Part shown: piece by piece, positions 18,883 through 26,930 of the stretch
Layout: each line of letters begins with the position of its first letter
Numbering within the stretch: the first letter of the stretch is position 1
Source: Flavobacterium tructae
Lineage (GTDB): Bacteria; Bacteroidota; Bacteroidia; Flavobacteriales; Flavobacteriaceae
DNA length: 64,000 bases
Assembly (NCBI RefSeq): GCF_002217475.1
Contig: NZ_MUHH01000022.1
Span: forward strand, 110,730 to 174,729
Direction: 5' to 3'
Notes under the pieces: generated by a model
The model's database searches: none
Seen by the model: only the letters and a program-made list of their open reading frames with translations
Told to the model about the DNA's origin: nothing
Made by a program: the position numbers and the translations under genes

Positions 18883-18963
18883 ATGACTAATAACCGTTTT
18901 TATTTTAGCAACTCTTTTTATTTCTTCTTTAGTAGAAGTGAGGATTGTGCTATGGTTATTTGA
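18883..18963 (+). CDS. Phe/Tyr-rich leader peptide of the aromatic operon
   Basis: 26 residues from ATG 18883 to TGA 18961. The peptide contains six Phe and two Tyr. The cluster FYFSNSFYFFF runs from residue 6 to residue 16, and the triple-Phe codons are at 18922-18930. Codons for Ser19 to Cys22 overlap an 8-nt sequence (18941-18948) that is complementary to the 5' arm of the terminator downstream. The gene right after is prephenate dehydratase, the first committed Phe enzyme. This is the arrangement of a translation-coupled attenuator: stalling at Phe/Tyr codons should leave 18941-18948 free to form the antiterminator. The peptide is too short for standard gene finding. It has no other recognisable role. 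Confidence 0.85.
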   Translation: MTNNRFYFSNSFYFFFSRSEDCAMVI

Positions 18964-19000
18964 GAAAATTAAAAGACAAATAAAACTAATATACAATCCT
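18941..19000 (+). promoter_or_regulatory. antiterminator pairing of the pheA attenuator
   Basis: AGGATTGT (18941-18948) inside the leader peptide is perfectly complementary to ACAATCCT (18993-19000), with one more possible G-U pair. The second sequence includes most of the 5' arm of the terminator (18995-19003), so the two structures exclude each other. A small hairpin, CTTCT/AGAAG (18924-18928 with 18934-18938), lies over the Phe codons and could act as the pause structure. Confidence 0.75.
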
Positions 19001-19023
19001 GATGCAAATCAGGATTTTTTTTT
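18995..19023 (+). terminator. intrinsic terminator of the pheA attenuator
   Basis: A perfect 9-bp stem, AATCCTGAT (18995-19003) with ATCAGGATT (19008-19016), a GCAA tetraloop and a T-run ending at 19023. It ends only 6 nt before the pheA ATG, so read-through is required for any expression of pheA from this promoter. Confidence 0.88.
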
Positions 19024-19029
19024 GAATAT

Positions 19030-19869
19030 ATGACAACGAAAATTGCAATACAAGGTATTAAAGGATCTTTTCACCATCAGGTAGTGAAGGAGTATTTCTC
19101 TGAAAACGTGCACATTGATGAGTGTTTGTCTTTTGAGGAATTAATTGACAGTCTGCTTTCAGGAAAATCAGAGCAGGCAGTAATGGCTATTGAAAATTCG
19201 ATTGCGGGGCCAATTATTCCGAATTATGCCTTGATTGATAAGAATAATATTCACATTATCGGAGAGCATTATTTGAATATTCACCAAAATTTAATGGCTT
19301 TAAAAGGTCAGAAAATTGAGGATATAAAAGAGGTTCATTCACATCCGATGGCCTTATTGCAATGCATGGATTTTTTGAAACAATATCCCAATATTAAATT
19401 GGTTGAGGATAAAGATACGGCCGAAACAGCAAGAAGAATTCAGGAGAAACAATTGACCGGAATTGCGGCGATCGCAAGTAAAACGGCTTCAGAAATGTAC
19501 AATTTAGAAATTATTGCTCCTGAAATCCAAACCATCAAAAACAATATGACCCGCTTTGTAATCATTAAAAAGGAGAATTCATTTTTGCCGGAAAATGAAA
19601 TCAACAGAGCCTCAATTAAATTTGAACTGGATCATAAGAGAGGAAGTCTGGCAGCGGTTTTAAATGTAATGAGTGACTGCAAATTGAATTTGACGAAAAT
19701 TCAGTCGCTTCCAAAAATTGAAACACCTTGGAAATATGCGTTTTTCGTAGACGTAACCTTTGAGAAATACGAGGATTTTGCAAAAGCCAAATCGTTATTA
19801 AACATTATGGCAGAGTATTTTAAAGTATTGGGAGAATACAAAAACACCAAGCCTTTAAGTGAGTCTTAA
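19030..19869 (+). CDS. pheA: prephenate dehydratase
   Basis: 279 residues. It converts prephenate to phenylpyruvate, the last carbon-skeleton step to phenylalanine. The catalytic domain carries the conserved ENSIAGPIIPNY segment (around residues 55-66) and the signature N-N-M-T-R-F (Thr-Arg-Phe) near residue 175. A C-terminal ACT domain begins around residue 195, with LTKIQSLPKIETPWKYAFFVD in place of the usual ESRP Phe-binding motif. No chorismate mutase domain is fused; that activity sits on the last gene of the operon. Expression should be set by the Phe/Tyr attenuator immediately upstream. Confidence 0.93.
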   Translation: MTTKIAIQGIKGSFHHQVVKEYFSENVHIDECLSFEELIDSLLSGKSEQAVMAIENSIAGPIIPNYALIDKNNIHIIGEHYLNIHQNLMALKGQKIEDIKEVHSHPMALLQCMDFLKQYPNIKLVEDKDTAETARRIQEKQLTGIAAIASKTASEMYNLEIIAPEIQTIKNNMTRFVIIKKENSFLPENEINRASIKFELDHKRGSLAAVLNVMSDCKLNLTKIQSLPKIETPWKYAFFVDVTFEKYEDFAKAKSLLNIMAEYFKVLGEYKNTKPLSES

Positions 19870-19973
19870 AGTTGAAAAGTCGAAAATCATAAAGTCAAAA
19901 AAATAATATAGCAAATTAAAAAGTTTAAATGAGCCTAAAGCATACAGCTTAAAGCCTAAAGCAAAAAAAAAAA

Positions 19974-21119
19974 ATGATCACAACAGCAAAACGATTAGAT
20001 ACAGTTGAAGAATACTACTTCTCCTCAAAATTGAGAGAAGTTCGTCAACTGCAATCTGAAGGGAAACCTATCATCAATATGGGCATCGGAAGCCCTGATT
20101 TGAGTCCGTCTAAAGCAGTAATTGAAGCGGTAGCCGCAGCAATTCAGGAGGAAAACGGGCATGGCTATCAAAGCTATCAGGGGTTGCCGGAATTGAGAAA
20201 AGGGATGGCTGATTTTTATCAGAATCAGTTTGGTGTTGTGTTGAATCCCAACAATGAGATTTTACCGTTGATGGGTTCGAAAGAAGGAATTATGCACATT
20301 TCGTTAGCATTTTTAAATGAAGGCGATCATGTTTTAATTCCGAATCCGGGTTACCCAACTTATACTTCGGTAACCAATTTGGTTGGAGCAGTTCCGGTTT
20401 ATTATGATTTGAAAGAAGCAAATGCGTGGGAACCTGATTTTGATGCTTTAGAGAAATTGGATCTTTCGAAGGTAAAAATTATGTGGCTGGGGTATCCCCA
20501 TATGCCAACGGGAGCAAGAGGAAGCTTGACGTTATTCGAAAAACTGGTTGCTTTTGCTAAAAAACACAACATACTATTGGTTAACGATAATCCGTATAGT
20601 TTTGTTTTAAATGATAATCCAATGAGTTTGCTGCAGGTTGAAGGGGCAAAGGATGTGGCTTTAGAATTGAATTCATTGAGTAAAACATTCAATATGGCCG
20701 GCTGGAGAGTGGGGATGGTTTTAGGAAATCCTGAAATTATAGATGCTGTTTTGAAAGTAAAAAGCAACATGGACAGTGGTATGTTTTACGGAATTCAGAA
20801 AGGCGCTGTCGCAGCTTTAAATTGTGATAGAAGCTGGTTCGAAGATCAAAATGTAATTTACAGACGTCGTAGAGAATTAACAGAAAAATTAGCAGAGAAA
20901 TTGGGCTGCGAAGTTTACAAAGAAGGTGTTGGACTATTTGTCTGGGCAAAACTTCCGGAAGGAATAGCATCAGCAGAGAAGTTTATTGATGAAATATTAT
21001 ATGAGAAACATATTTTCATCACGCCGGGAACTATTTTCGGAAGCAATGGCGAAGGATACATCAGATTCTCATTGTGTGTAAAAGAAGAAAAAGTACAAGA
21101 AGCGATAGAGCGATTTTAG
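19974..21119 (+). CDS. class I/II pyridoxal-phosphate aminotransferase
   Basis: 381 residues, fold type I aminotransferase. The PLP lysine is K237 in the motif SLSKTFNMAGWRVGM. The substrate-binding region includes NPGYPTYTSVTNL and VNDNPYSFV, and the C-terminal Arg is in GYIRFSLC. Its place between pheA and tyrA suggests it transaminates phenylpyruvate or 4-hydroxyphenylpyruvate, or prephenate; sequence alone does not rule out an aspartate aminotransferase. It is separated from pheA by a 104-nt spacer containing degenerate AAAGTC/CCTAAAGC repeats. Confidence 0.88.
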   Translation: MITTAKRLDTVEEYYFSSKLREVRQLQSEGKPIINMGIGSPDLSPSKAVIEAVAAAIQEENGHGYQSYQGLPELRKGMADFYQNQFGVVLNPNNEILPLMGSKEGIMHISLAFLNEGDHVLIPNPGYPTYTSVTNLVGAVPVYYDLKEANAWEPDFDALEKLDLSKVKIMWLGYPHMPTGARGSLTLFEKLVAFAKKHNILLVNDNPYSFVLNDNPMSLLQVEGAKDVALELNSLSKTFNMAGWRVGMVLGNPEIIDAVLKVKSNMDSGMFYGIQKGAVAALNCDRSWFEDQNVIYRRRRELTEKLAEKLGCEVYKEGVGLFVWAKLPEGIASAEKFIDEILYEKHIFITPGTIFGSNGEGYIRFSLCVKEEKVQEAIERF

Positions 21120-21160
21120 AGATTAAGATTTTAGAATCAAGAGTCTAGATTTTATCCAAA

Positions 21161-21230
21161 TTGTCTGGCTGAGCGGAGTCGAAGCCCACATTCCAATTGG
21201 AGCGACCTTCAACTTCGCTCAGGGAGACAA
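21161..21230. repeat. dispersed inverted repeat, TGAGCGGAGTCGAAG type
   Basis: A 24-nt left arm (21161-21184) and a 24-nt right arm (21207-21230) match as inverted copies at 20 of 24 positions. It lies in the spacer between the aminotransferase and tyrA genes. Half copies occur near 63329 and 63365. It may form a hairpin in the operon mRNA. Confidence 0.65.
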
Positions 21231-21263
21231 ATAAGATCAAAAATTGGAAATTAAAGAAATAGT

Positions 21264-22121
21264 ATGAAAGTATACGTAATAGGAATAGGATTAATTGGCG
21301 GTTCGATGGTGTTGGACATCAAGGACCAACATACAAATGCAGCTGTTTTTGGAATTGACAGTAATGAAAAACACCTGCAGGAAGCAATTGATTTAGGAGT
21401 TATTGATCAGGAAGGACATTTTGAAGATTTGTCAGGAGCTGATTTTGTAATTGTTTCGGTTCCTGTAGATGTGGCGCTAACGGTTTTGCCAAAAGTACTG
21501 GATTTAGTGGGCGATAAAACAATCGTTTTTGAAGTAGGGTCGACTAAAAAACCAATTTGCGATGCAGTAGCAAGCCACCCAAAGAGAAGAAATTTTATTG
21601 CGACACATCCAATAGCCGGTACAGAGTTCTCAGGACCTTCGGCGGCGATAAGAGGGTTGTTTAAAGGGAAAACGAATATTATTTGCGAGGTGGAAAAAAC
21701 CACTTTTAAATTGCAGGAAAAGGCATTAAAGCTTTTCAGCGAAATAGGAATGAGGATTCGATACATGGATCCGGTGTCGCACGACAAACACATCGCTTAT
21801 GTGTCGCATTTATCGCACATCAGTTCATTTATGCTTGGGAAAACGGTGATGAACAAAGAAAAAGACGAACAGGATATTTTCGATATGGCGGGAAGCGGAT
21901 TTGAAAGTACAGTGCGTCTGGCCAAAAGTTCTCCTGCAATGTGGACCCCCATTTTTGAGCAGAATAAAGAATACGTTCTCGAAACTTTAGAAGCATACAT
22001 TTCAAATCTCAGTCGGTTTAGAGATTTGCTGAAAGAAGAAGATTATAGCGCCATTTTTGAAGAAATGGAAAGCACCAATAAAATTAAAGAAATACTAAAC
22101 GGATTAACAATTAAAAAATAA
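21264..22121 (+). CDS. tyrA: prephenate dehydrogenase
   Basis: 285 residues. It catalyses NAD(P)-dependent oxidative decarboxylation of prephenate to 4-hydroxyphenylpyruvate, the branch to tyrosine. It has the Rossmann motif GIGLIGGSMVLDI at the N-terminus, the ATHPIAGTEFSGP segment containing the conserved catalytic-region His, and the helical dimerisation half with HDKHIAYVSHLSHISSF. There is no fused chorismate mutase. It is the third gene of the aromatic operon, followed by DAHP synthase after 12 nt. Confidence 0.92.
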   Translation: MKVYVIGIGLIGGSMVLDIKDQHTNAAVFGIDSNEKHLQEAIDLGVIDQEGHFEDLSGADFVIVSVPVDVALTVLPKVLDLVGDKTIVFEVGSTKKPICDAVASHPKRRNFIATHPIAGTEFSGPSAAIRGLFKGKTNIICEVEKTTFKLQEKALKLFSEIGMRIRYMDPVSHDKHIAYVSHLSHISSFMLGKTVMNKEKDEQDIFDMAGSGFESTVRLAKSSPAMWTPIFEQNKEYVLETLEAYISNLSRFRDLLKEEDYSAIFEEMESTNKIKEILNGLTIKK

Positions 22122-22133
22122 ACTATAACAAAG

Positions 22134-23216
22134 ATGGAAAATAAGAAAGAAATGAGAAAGTGGTTAGAAGATTTCAATTTAAATCACCCACTTGTGATAG
22201 CAGGACCATGCAGCGCAGAGACAGAAGATCAGGTATTGAAAATTGCACGTGAGTTGAAAGATTCAAAAGTTAGTGTATTCAGAGCAGGAATCTGGAAACC
22301 AAGAACGCGTCCGGGAGGATTTGAGGGTGTTGGAGAAATTGGTTTGAAATGGTTACAAAAAGCGAAAGCTGAAACCGGTTTATTAATGGGAACTGAAGTA
22401 GCAACTGCAGCACACTGTAAATTGGCTTTAGAACACGATATCGACGTTTTATGGGTAGGTGCCCGTACAACGGCAAACCCTTTTGCAGTTCAGGAAATTG
22501 CAGATACTTTGAAAGGAACAGACAAAATCGTTTTGGTTAAAAACCCGGTAAACCCTGATTTAGCTTTATGGTTAGGTGGTGTGGAGCGTTTGCACATGGC
22601 AGGAATCGAAAAATTAGGGGTGATTCACAGAGGATTTTCGACTTACGAAAAAACAAAATACAGAAACATTCCGGAATGGCAAATTGCAATCGAATTGCAA
22701 AATAAATTCCCTGATCTGCCATTAATCATCGATCCGTCTCATATTACCGGAAACCGTAACATGATTTTCGAAGTGACTCAGGAAGCATTAGATTTAAATT
22801 ACGATGGTATGATTATCGAAACGCATTACGATCCGGACAATGCCTGGAGTGATGCCGCTCAACAAGTAACTCCGGATGCCTTGAAGCAAATCATAAAAGA
22901 TTTGACCATCAGAAAAACAGATGATACTACAGACGAGTACAACCAAAAAATGAAGAAATTAAGAGCAAACATTGATGTTTTGGATGCTAACTTATTAGAG
23001 TTGCTTGGAAAACGTATGAAAGTTGCTGATGAAATCGGACAGGTGAAAAAAGATGCAAACGTTGCGATTCTTCAAAACAACCGTTGGAATGAAATTTTAG
23101 GAAAAATGATTTTGGAAGGAGAGAAAAAAGGACTTACTGAAGAATTCGTTTTGAGAATGTTTAAAGCAATTCACCAGGAAAGTATTGGTCACCAGGAAAA
23201 AGTTTTCAATGCATAA
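22134..23216 (+). CDS. bifunctional DAHP synthase / chorismate mutase
   Basis: 360 residues. The N-terminal domain (about 15-260) is a KDOPS-type (type I beta) 3-deoxy-7-phosphoheptulonate synthase. It has VIAGPCSAETEDQVLKIA, the RAGIWKPRTRPGGFEGVG signature and the IDPSHITG metal site. The C-terminal part (about 270-355) is an AroQ-type chorismate mutase, with KKLRANIDVLDANLLELLGKRM. It thus makes both the first shikimate-pathway step and the chorismate-to-prephenate step that feeds pheA and tyrA. It is the last gene of the attenuated operon and a terminator-like hairpin follows. Confidence 0.92.
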   Translation: MENKKEMRKWLEDFNLNHPLVIAGPCSAETEDQVLKIARELKDSKVSVFRAGIWKPRTRPGGFEGVGEIGLKWLQKAKAETGLLMGTEVATAAHCKLALEHDIDVLWVGARTTANPFAVQEIADTLKGTDKIVLVKNPVNPDLALWLGGVERLHMAGIEKLGVIHRGFSTYEKTKYRNIPEWQIAIELQNKFPDLPLIIDPSHITGNRNMIFEVTQEALDLNYDGMIIETHYDPDNAWSDAAQQVTPDALKQIIKDLTIRKTDDTTDEYNQKMKKLRANIDVLDANLLELLGKRMKVADEIGQVKKDANVAILQNNRWNEILGKMILEGEKKGLTEEFVLRMFKAIHQESIGHQEKVFNA

Positions 23217-23321
23217 TTTTTTCTAAGCACATAAGTGATATAAGTGAATTGAAGCTTTTTAAACGCTGTTCTACGATTTTCTTATGTCACAATTTTAAAA
23301 ATAGATTGTTTTTTTTACATT

Positions 23322-23361
23322 AAATCTCCTTTGCTTTTGGGCTTTGGAGATTTTTTTTTGA
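23322..23361 (+). terminator. terminator after the aromatic operon
   Basis: AAATCTCC (23322-23329) pairs with GGAGATTT (23346-23353) with a 16-nt loop region and is followed by a T-run. Confidence 0.65.
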
Positions 23362-23433
23362 AATAAATAGTATCTTCCCAACCTTTTGATGTTTTTTGTT
23401 CTCTATAAAAGTATAAACCTAAATTTTCGTATC

Positions 23434-26400
23434 ATGAAGTCAAAATTGTTTTCGTCTGTGCCGGGCATTTTTCGGATGAATTTGCATGTATTGTTTTTAT
23501 TCTTTTTGTTTATGGGAATAAAAAGTTTCGCACAAAGTCCTGAACTAACGGTTAAAGGAGAGGATGCTGAAAAAGTGAGAATGAACAAACTTTTCGTCAA
23601 TGTAAAAGTGGTAGGAAACATTGCTTATACTACTGCCGAAATGCACTTTTTTAATTCAGGAACCCGTCAGATGGAGGCAGAACTTATTTTTCCGTTACCG
23701 GAAAATGTTTCGGTTTCCAGATATGCTATTGATATTAACGGAAAAATACGTGAAGCAGTTCCGGTTAATAAAAATAAAGGGAAACAGGTTTTTGAAGCGA
23801 TTGAACATCGTCGTGTTGATCCGGGATTACTGGAGAAAGTAGATGGGAATAATTTTAGAACGAGAATTTATCCGTTACTGCCAAATGGAGAACGAACCGT
23901 GATTATTGGTTACGAAGAAGAACTTTCGGCTTTTGATAAAGACAATCTGGTGTATCAATTGATGAGTCGTTTTCCAAAAAAAATAGATCAGTTTGAAATT
24001 AATGTATCAGTTTTAGGAGCTTCAACGGCACCAACAGTTACTGAGAATTCAGGAAACGAGATTACTTTTTCAAAATGGAACCAATCTTTTCAGGCTTCGA
24101 TCAAAAAAGAAAACTATCAGCCTGCAGAAAAAAAAGTTTTTAAAATTCCATTGCAGCAGAATATTCCAAGTGTATTGATGCAGGATGTTGGTGGCCAACA
24201 TTATTTTTACGGGAATACTTTTGTAGAAGGGAATAAAACAGCGAAAAAGACACCAGCTTCGATTGGTTTAATTTGGGACAACTCGCTTAGCTGTCAGAAT
24301 AGAGATTTAAAAAAGGAACTGGATTTGTTAAATGTTTATTTCCAGAAAATAAAAAATACAAAAGTTACCCTGTACTTTTTGAATTATACTTTCGAAAAAC
24401 GAAAAGAATTTGTAGTTTCTGATGGAAATTGGTCCGAATTAAAAACAGTTTTAGAAAATACGAAATACGATGGCGGAACTCGTTTTTCACAAATCAGTTT
24501 TGAAAACCAGGATGAATTTTTATTTTTCACAGATGGATTATCTTCTTTGAGTGAAAATCTTTTACCCAAAACGAAGAAACCTCTTTACATAATTACCTCT
24601 TCAGTTTCTTCAGATTTTGCTTTTCTCAACTTTTCTTCAATGAAAACCGGCGGAAATTTCATCAATTTAAATCAGATAAATGCTGAAGCTGCTTTAGATA
24701 AATTGGTAAATACTAATTTAAAGTTTCTTGGAATAAAGGAGAATTTAACGGTAACTGATGTATTTCCTATAGAAGGAACTTCGGTTTCGGGAAATTTTAG
24801 TTTTTCGGGGATTTCTTTGAATCCGAAAAATGAGATTACACTTCTTTTTGGTTACGGCAACCAAGTAGTTTTGGAACGAAAAATTACGCTTGAAGCTGCT
24901 ATTCAAGATACCAAAGAAGTAAATATTGAAAAACTTTGGGCGCAGAAAAAAATTGCCAATCTTGATTTTCAATATGACAAAAATGCAGCTGAAATCGAGC
25001 TTCTGGGTAAGAAATACGGAATCATAACGAAGAATACGTCATTGATTGTTCTGGAAGATATTCGCGATTATATTTCTTATGATATTATTCCGCCAGCAGA
25101 ATTGCGTGCCGAATTTGACCGAATTAAAAAACAGGAACATGATGCTACACTGGCGCAGCAAAAAAATAATTGGGAAAGTATTGAAAATTATTTTAAGGAA
25201 TTAAATATTTGGTGGAAAAAGAATGTTCAATATAAAGGGCAGAAAATTGCGTCTAAGTATAAATACAAAAGGCAACTTCCGCCTAGTTTAGGTAGAGATG
25301 GGGGCACAGTTTATCAAGAGACTATAAAAGGAGATCCTGATGCAGTCTTGACCGTAGATGAACCTGTTGGTGCAGGAACAGCCGCGACAGTAATTGAAGA
25401 CAACAATGTATATAATACTGCTTCTGCACCAAAAGTAGATCAGGTTAAATTTGTTGCGCCAGTGGTAGCAAAAGCGGAAGAAGTTACTGAGGATATACCA
25501 AAAATTGCTGATATAAAAGATAAAAAAGTAGGAAGCGAAGAAATTAATAAAGTTTCAAATAGCGCAGAATTACAAGAAGTAGTTGTAGTAGGGTATGGTA
25601 CTCAAAAAAAATCAGATTTAACAGGGGCTCTTGAAGAAGGTACATCAAAAAATAAAGATTTTTCGGAAGATTCAAATTTTAATAGAGGTTATTTAGCCGG
25701 AGATTCAAAAAAGCCTTTAATTATTGTTGATGGTCAGTTTTATGAGGGTGAATTAACCGATTTAAAGTCAGATGATATCGCTTTGGTAGAGGTGTTGAAA
25801 GATCCGTCGAGAATTTCTACATATGGTAGCAGAGGGGCAAATGGAGTTATTATCATAACAACGAAAAAGGACTCTTCAAATAGTGGAGTTGTTCAAACAA
25901 AAAGTTGGAATCCAGATCGATTGTATTTAAAAGCGTTGGCCTCAGCTCCAAAAGAAAAACAATATGATTTGTATTTTGAATTACGAAAAGCACAGGAAAG
26001 GAACCCAAGTTTTTATTTTGATGCGGCTCATTTTTTCTACAATCAGGGCGATGTAAAAAAAGCGTTGCTGATCCTTAGTAATATTGCTGATTTAGGGTTA
26101 GAGAATCATCAGCTTTATAAAACTTTGACTTATACTTTGCGTCAGTGGAAAGATCATAATGATGCAGTTTTTACTGCAAAACAAGTGGCAAAATGGAGAG
26201 AACATGAACCACAGAGTCTTAGAGATTATGCTTTAACACTAGAAGATGCAGGAAAATATCAAGAAGCTTTTGATCAATTAATTAAAGCGCTTGAAGTGAA
26301 TTATTATGGAGAAATGAGTGGCCAGTATGAAGGTGTAGAGGATATTATTCTAATGGATGTTAATCGAATGATAACAGAACATTCTGGCATAAAAACGGGT

Positions 26401-26793
26401 AAGCTTGATAAAAAGTACCTTGCAAAAATGCCGGTTGATATCAGAGTTATCATGAACTGGAACCAAATGGATGTTGATTTGGATTTACATGTAATTGAGC
26501 CAACAAATGAAGAATGTTATTACAGCCATACTTCTACACAAATTGGAGGAAGATTTTCTAAAGATTTTACAGAAGGTTATGGGCCGGAGCAATATATAAT
26601 TCGAAATGCAATAAAGGGGAAATATAAAATTAAAACCGATTATTTTGGAGAAACTGAATTAACTGAAAATGGTCCAGCAACATTAATGGTCGAAATTTAT
26701 ATTACAAGAGCAGGAAAAACGTCCAGAACTTTAAAAACGATTCAGTTAGGAAAAGTTAAAGAGAATGATATTTTAGCCGAAATTATCTGGTAA
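23434..26793 (+). CDS. VIT-domain protein with vWA-like, TonB-linker, plug-like, TPR and DUF2135-like parts
   Basis: About 1119 residues from the ATG at 23434, chosen because the signal peptide starts there; a longer frame from 23386 would add 16 residues. The N-terminus has a signal peptide ending around SFAQSPELTV. A VIT domain follows (about 35-165), then a von Willebrand A-like part with a DNSLS metal-site-like motif near residue 275. Residues 630-665 (TIKGDPDAVLTVDEPVG) and 667-702 (KVDQVKFVAPVVAK) match two blocks of the TonB protein at 55.6 kb, in swapped order. Residues about 710-810 resemble a TonB-receptor plug (VVVVGYGTQKKSDLTGAL, YGSRGANGVIIIT). A TPR-like region and a DUF2135-like end follow. 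VIT/vWA proteins are usually exported or periplasmic; the role of the borrowed parts is not known. Confidence 0.82.
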   Translation: MKSKLFSSVPGIFRMNLHVLFLFFLFMGIKSFAQSPELTVKGEDAEKVRMNKLFVNVKVVGNIAYTTAEMHFFNSGTRQMEAELIFPLPENVSVSRYAIDINGKIREAVPVNKNKGKQVFEAIEHRRVDPGLLEKVDGNNFRTRIYPLLPNGERTVIIGYEEELSAFDKDNLVYQLMSRFPKKIDQFEINVSVLGASTAPTVTENSGNEITFSKWNQSFQASIKKENYQPAEKKVFKIPLQQNIPSVLMQDVGGQHYFYGNTFVEGNKTAKKTPASIGLIWDNSLSCQNRDLKKELDLLNVYFQKIKNTKVTLYFLNYTFEKRKEFVVSDGNWSELKTVLENTKYDGGTRFSQISFENQDEFLFFTDGLSSLSENLLPKTKKPLYIITSSVSSDFAFLNFSSMKTGGNFINLNQINAEAALDKLVNTNLKFLGIKENLTVTDVFPIEGTSVSGNFSFSGISLNPKNEITLLFGYGNQVVLERKITLEAAIQDTKEVNIEKLWAQKKIANLDFQYDKNAAEIELLGKKYGIITKNTSLIVLEDIRDYISYDIIPPAELRAEFDRIKKQEHDATLAQQKNNWESIENYFKELNIWWKKNVQYKGQKIASKYKYKRQLPPSLGRDGGTVYQETIKGDPDAVLTVDEPVGAGTAATVIEDNNVYNTASAPKVDQVKFVAPVVAKAEEVTEDIPKIADIKDKKVGSEEINKVSNSAELQEVVVVGYGTQKKSDLTGALEEGTSKNKDFSEDSNFNRGYLAGDSKKPLIIVDGQFYEGELTDLKSDDIALVEVLKDPSRISTYGSRGANGVIIITTKKDSSNSGVVQTKSWNPDRLYLKALASAPKEKQYDLYFELRKAQERNPSFYFDAAHFFYNQGDVKKALLILSNIADLGLENHQLYKTLTYTLRQWKDHNDAVFTAKQVAKWREHEPQSLRDYALTLEDAGKYQEAFDQLIKALEVNYYGEMSGQYEGVEDIILMDVNRMITEHSGIKTGKLDKKYLAKMPVDIRVIMNWNQMDVDLDLHVIEPTNEECYYSHTSTQIGGRFSKDFTEGYGPEQYIIRNAIKGKYKIKTDYFGETELTENGPATLMVEIYITRAGKTSRTLKTIQLGKVKENDILAEIIW

Positions 26794-26836
26794 ATCTTTC
26801 AAATAAAGAGTAAGCCTTTAATTTTAAAAGACGAAG

Positions 26837-26868
26837 TTGCGTTGTTCAATTCTAAAAACGTAATTTTG
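26837..26868 (+). promoter_or_regulatory. promoter of rsgA
   Basis: TTG at 26837-26839, 21 nt, then TAATTTTG at 26861-26868, an exact TAnnTTTG. It lies about 63 nt before the rsgA ATG. Confidence 0.65.
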
Positions 26869-26930
26869 CCTTTTATTTTTTAGTTCAAGGAATAATCTAA
26901 AAACTAAAATCAGAAATCTAAAAATATAGA

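Noticed and set aside
19870..19973. A second attenuator between pheA and the aminotransferase
   Set aside because: The spacer has degenerate AAAGTC/CCTAAAGC repeats but no hairpin with a T-run and no aromatic-rich short frame.
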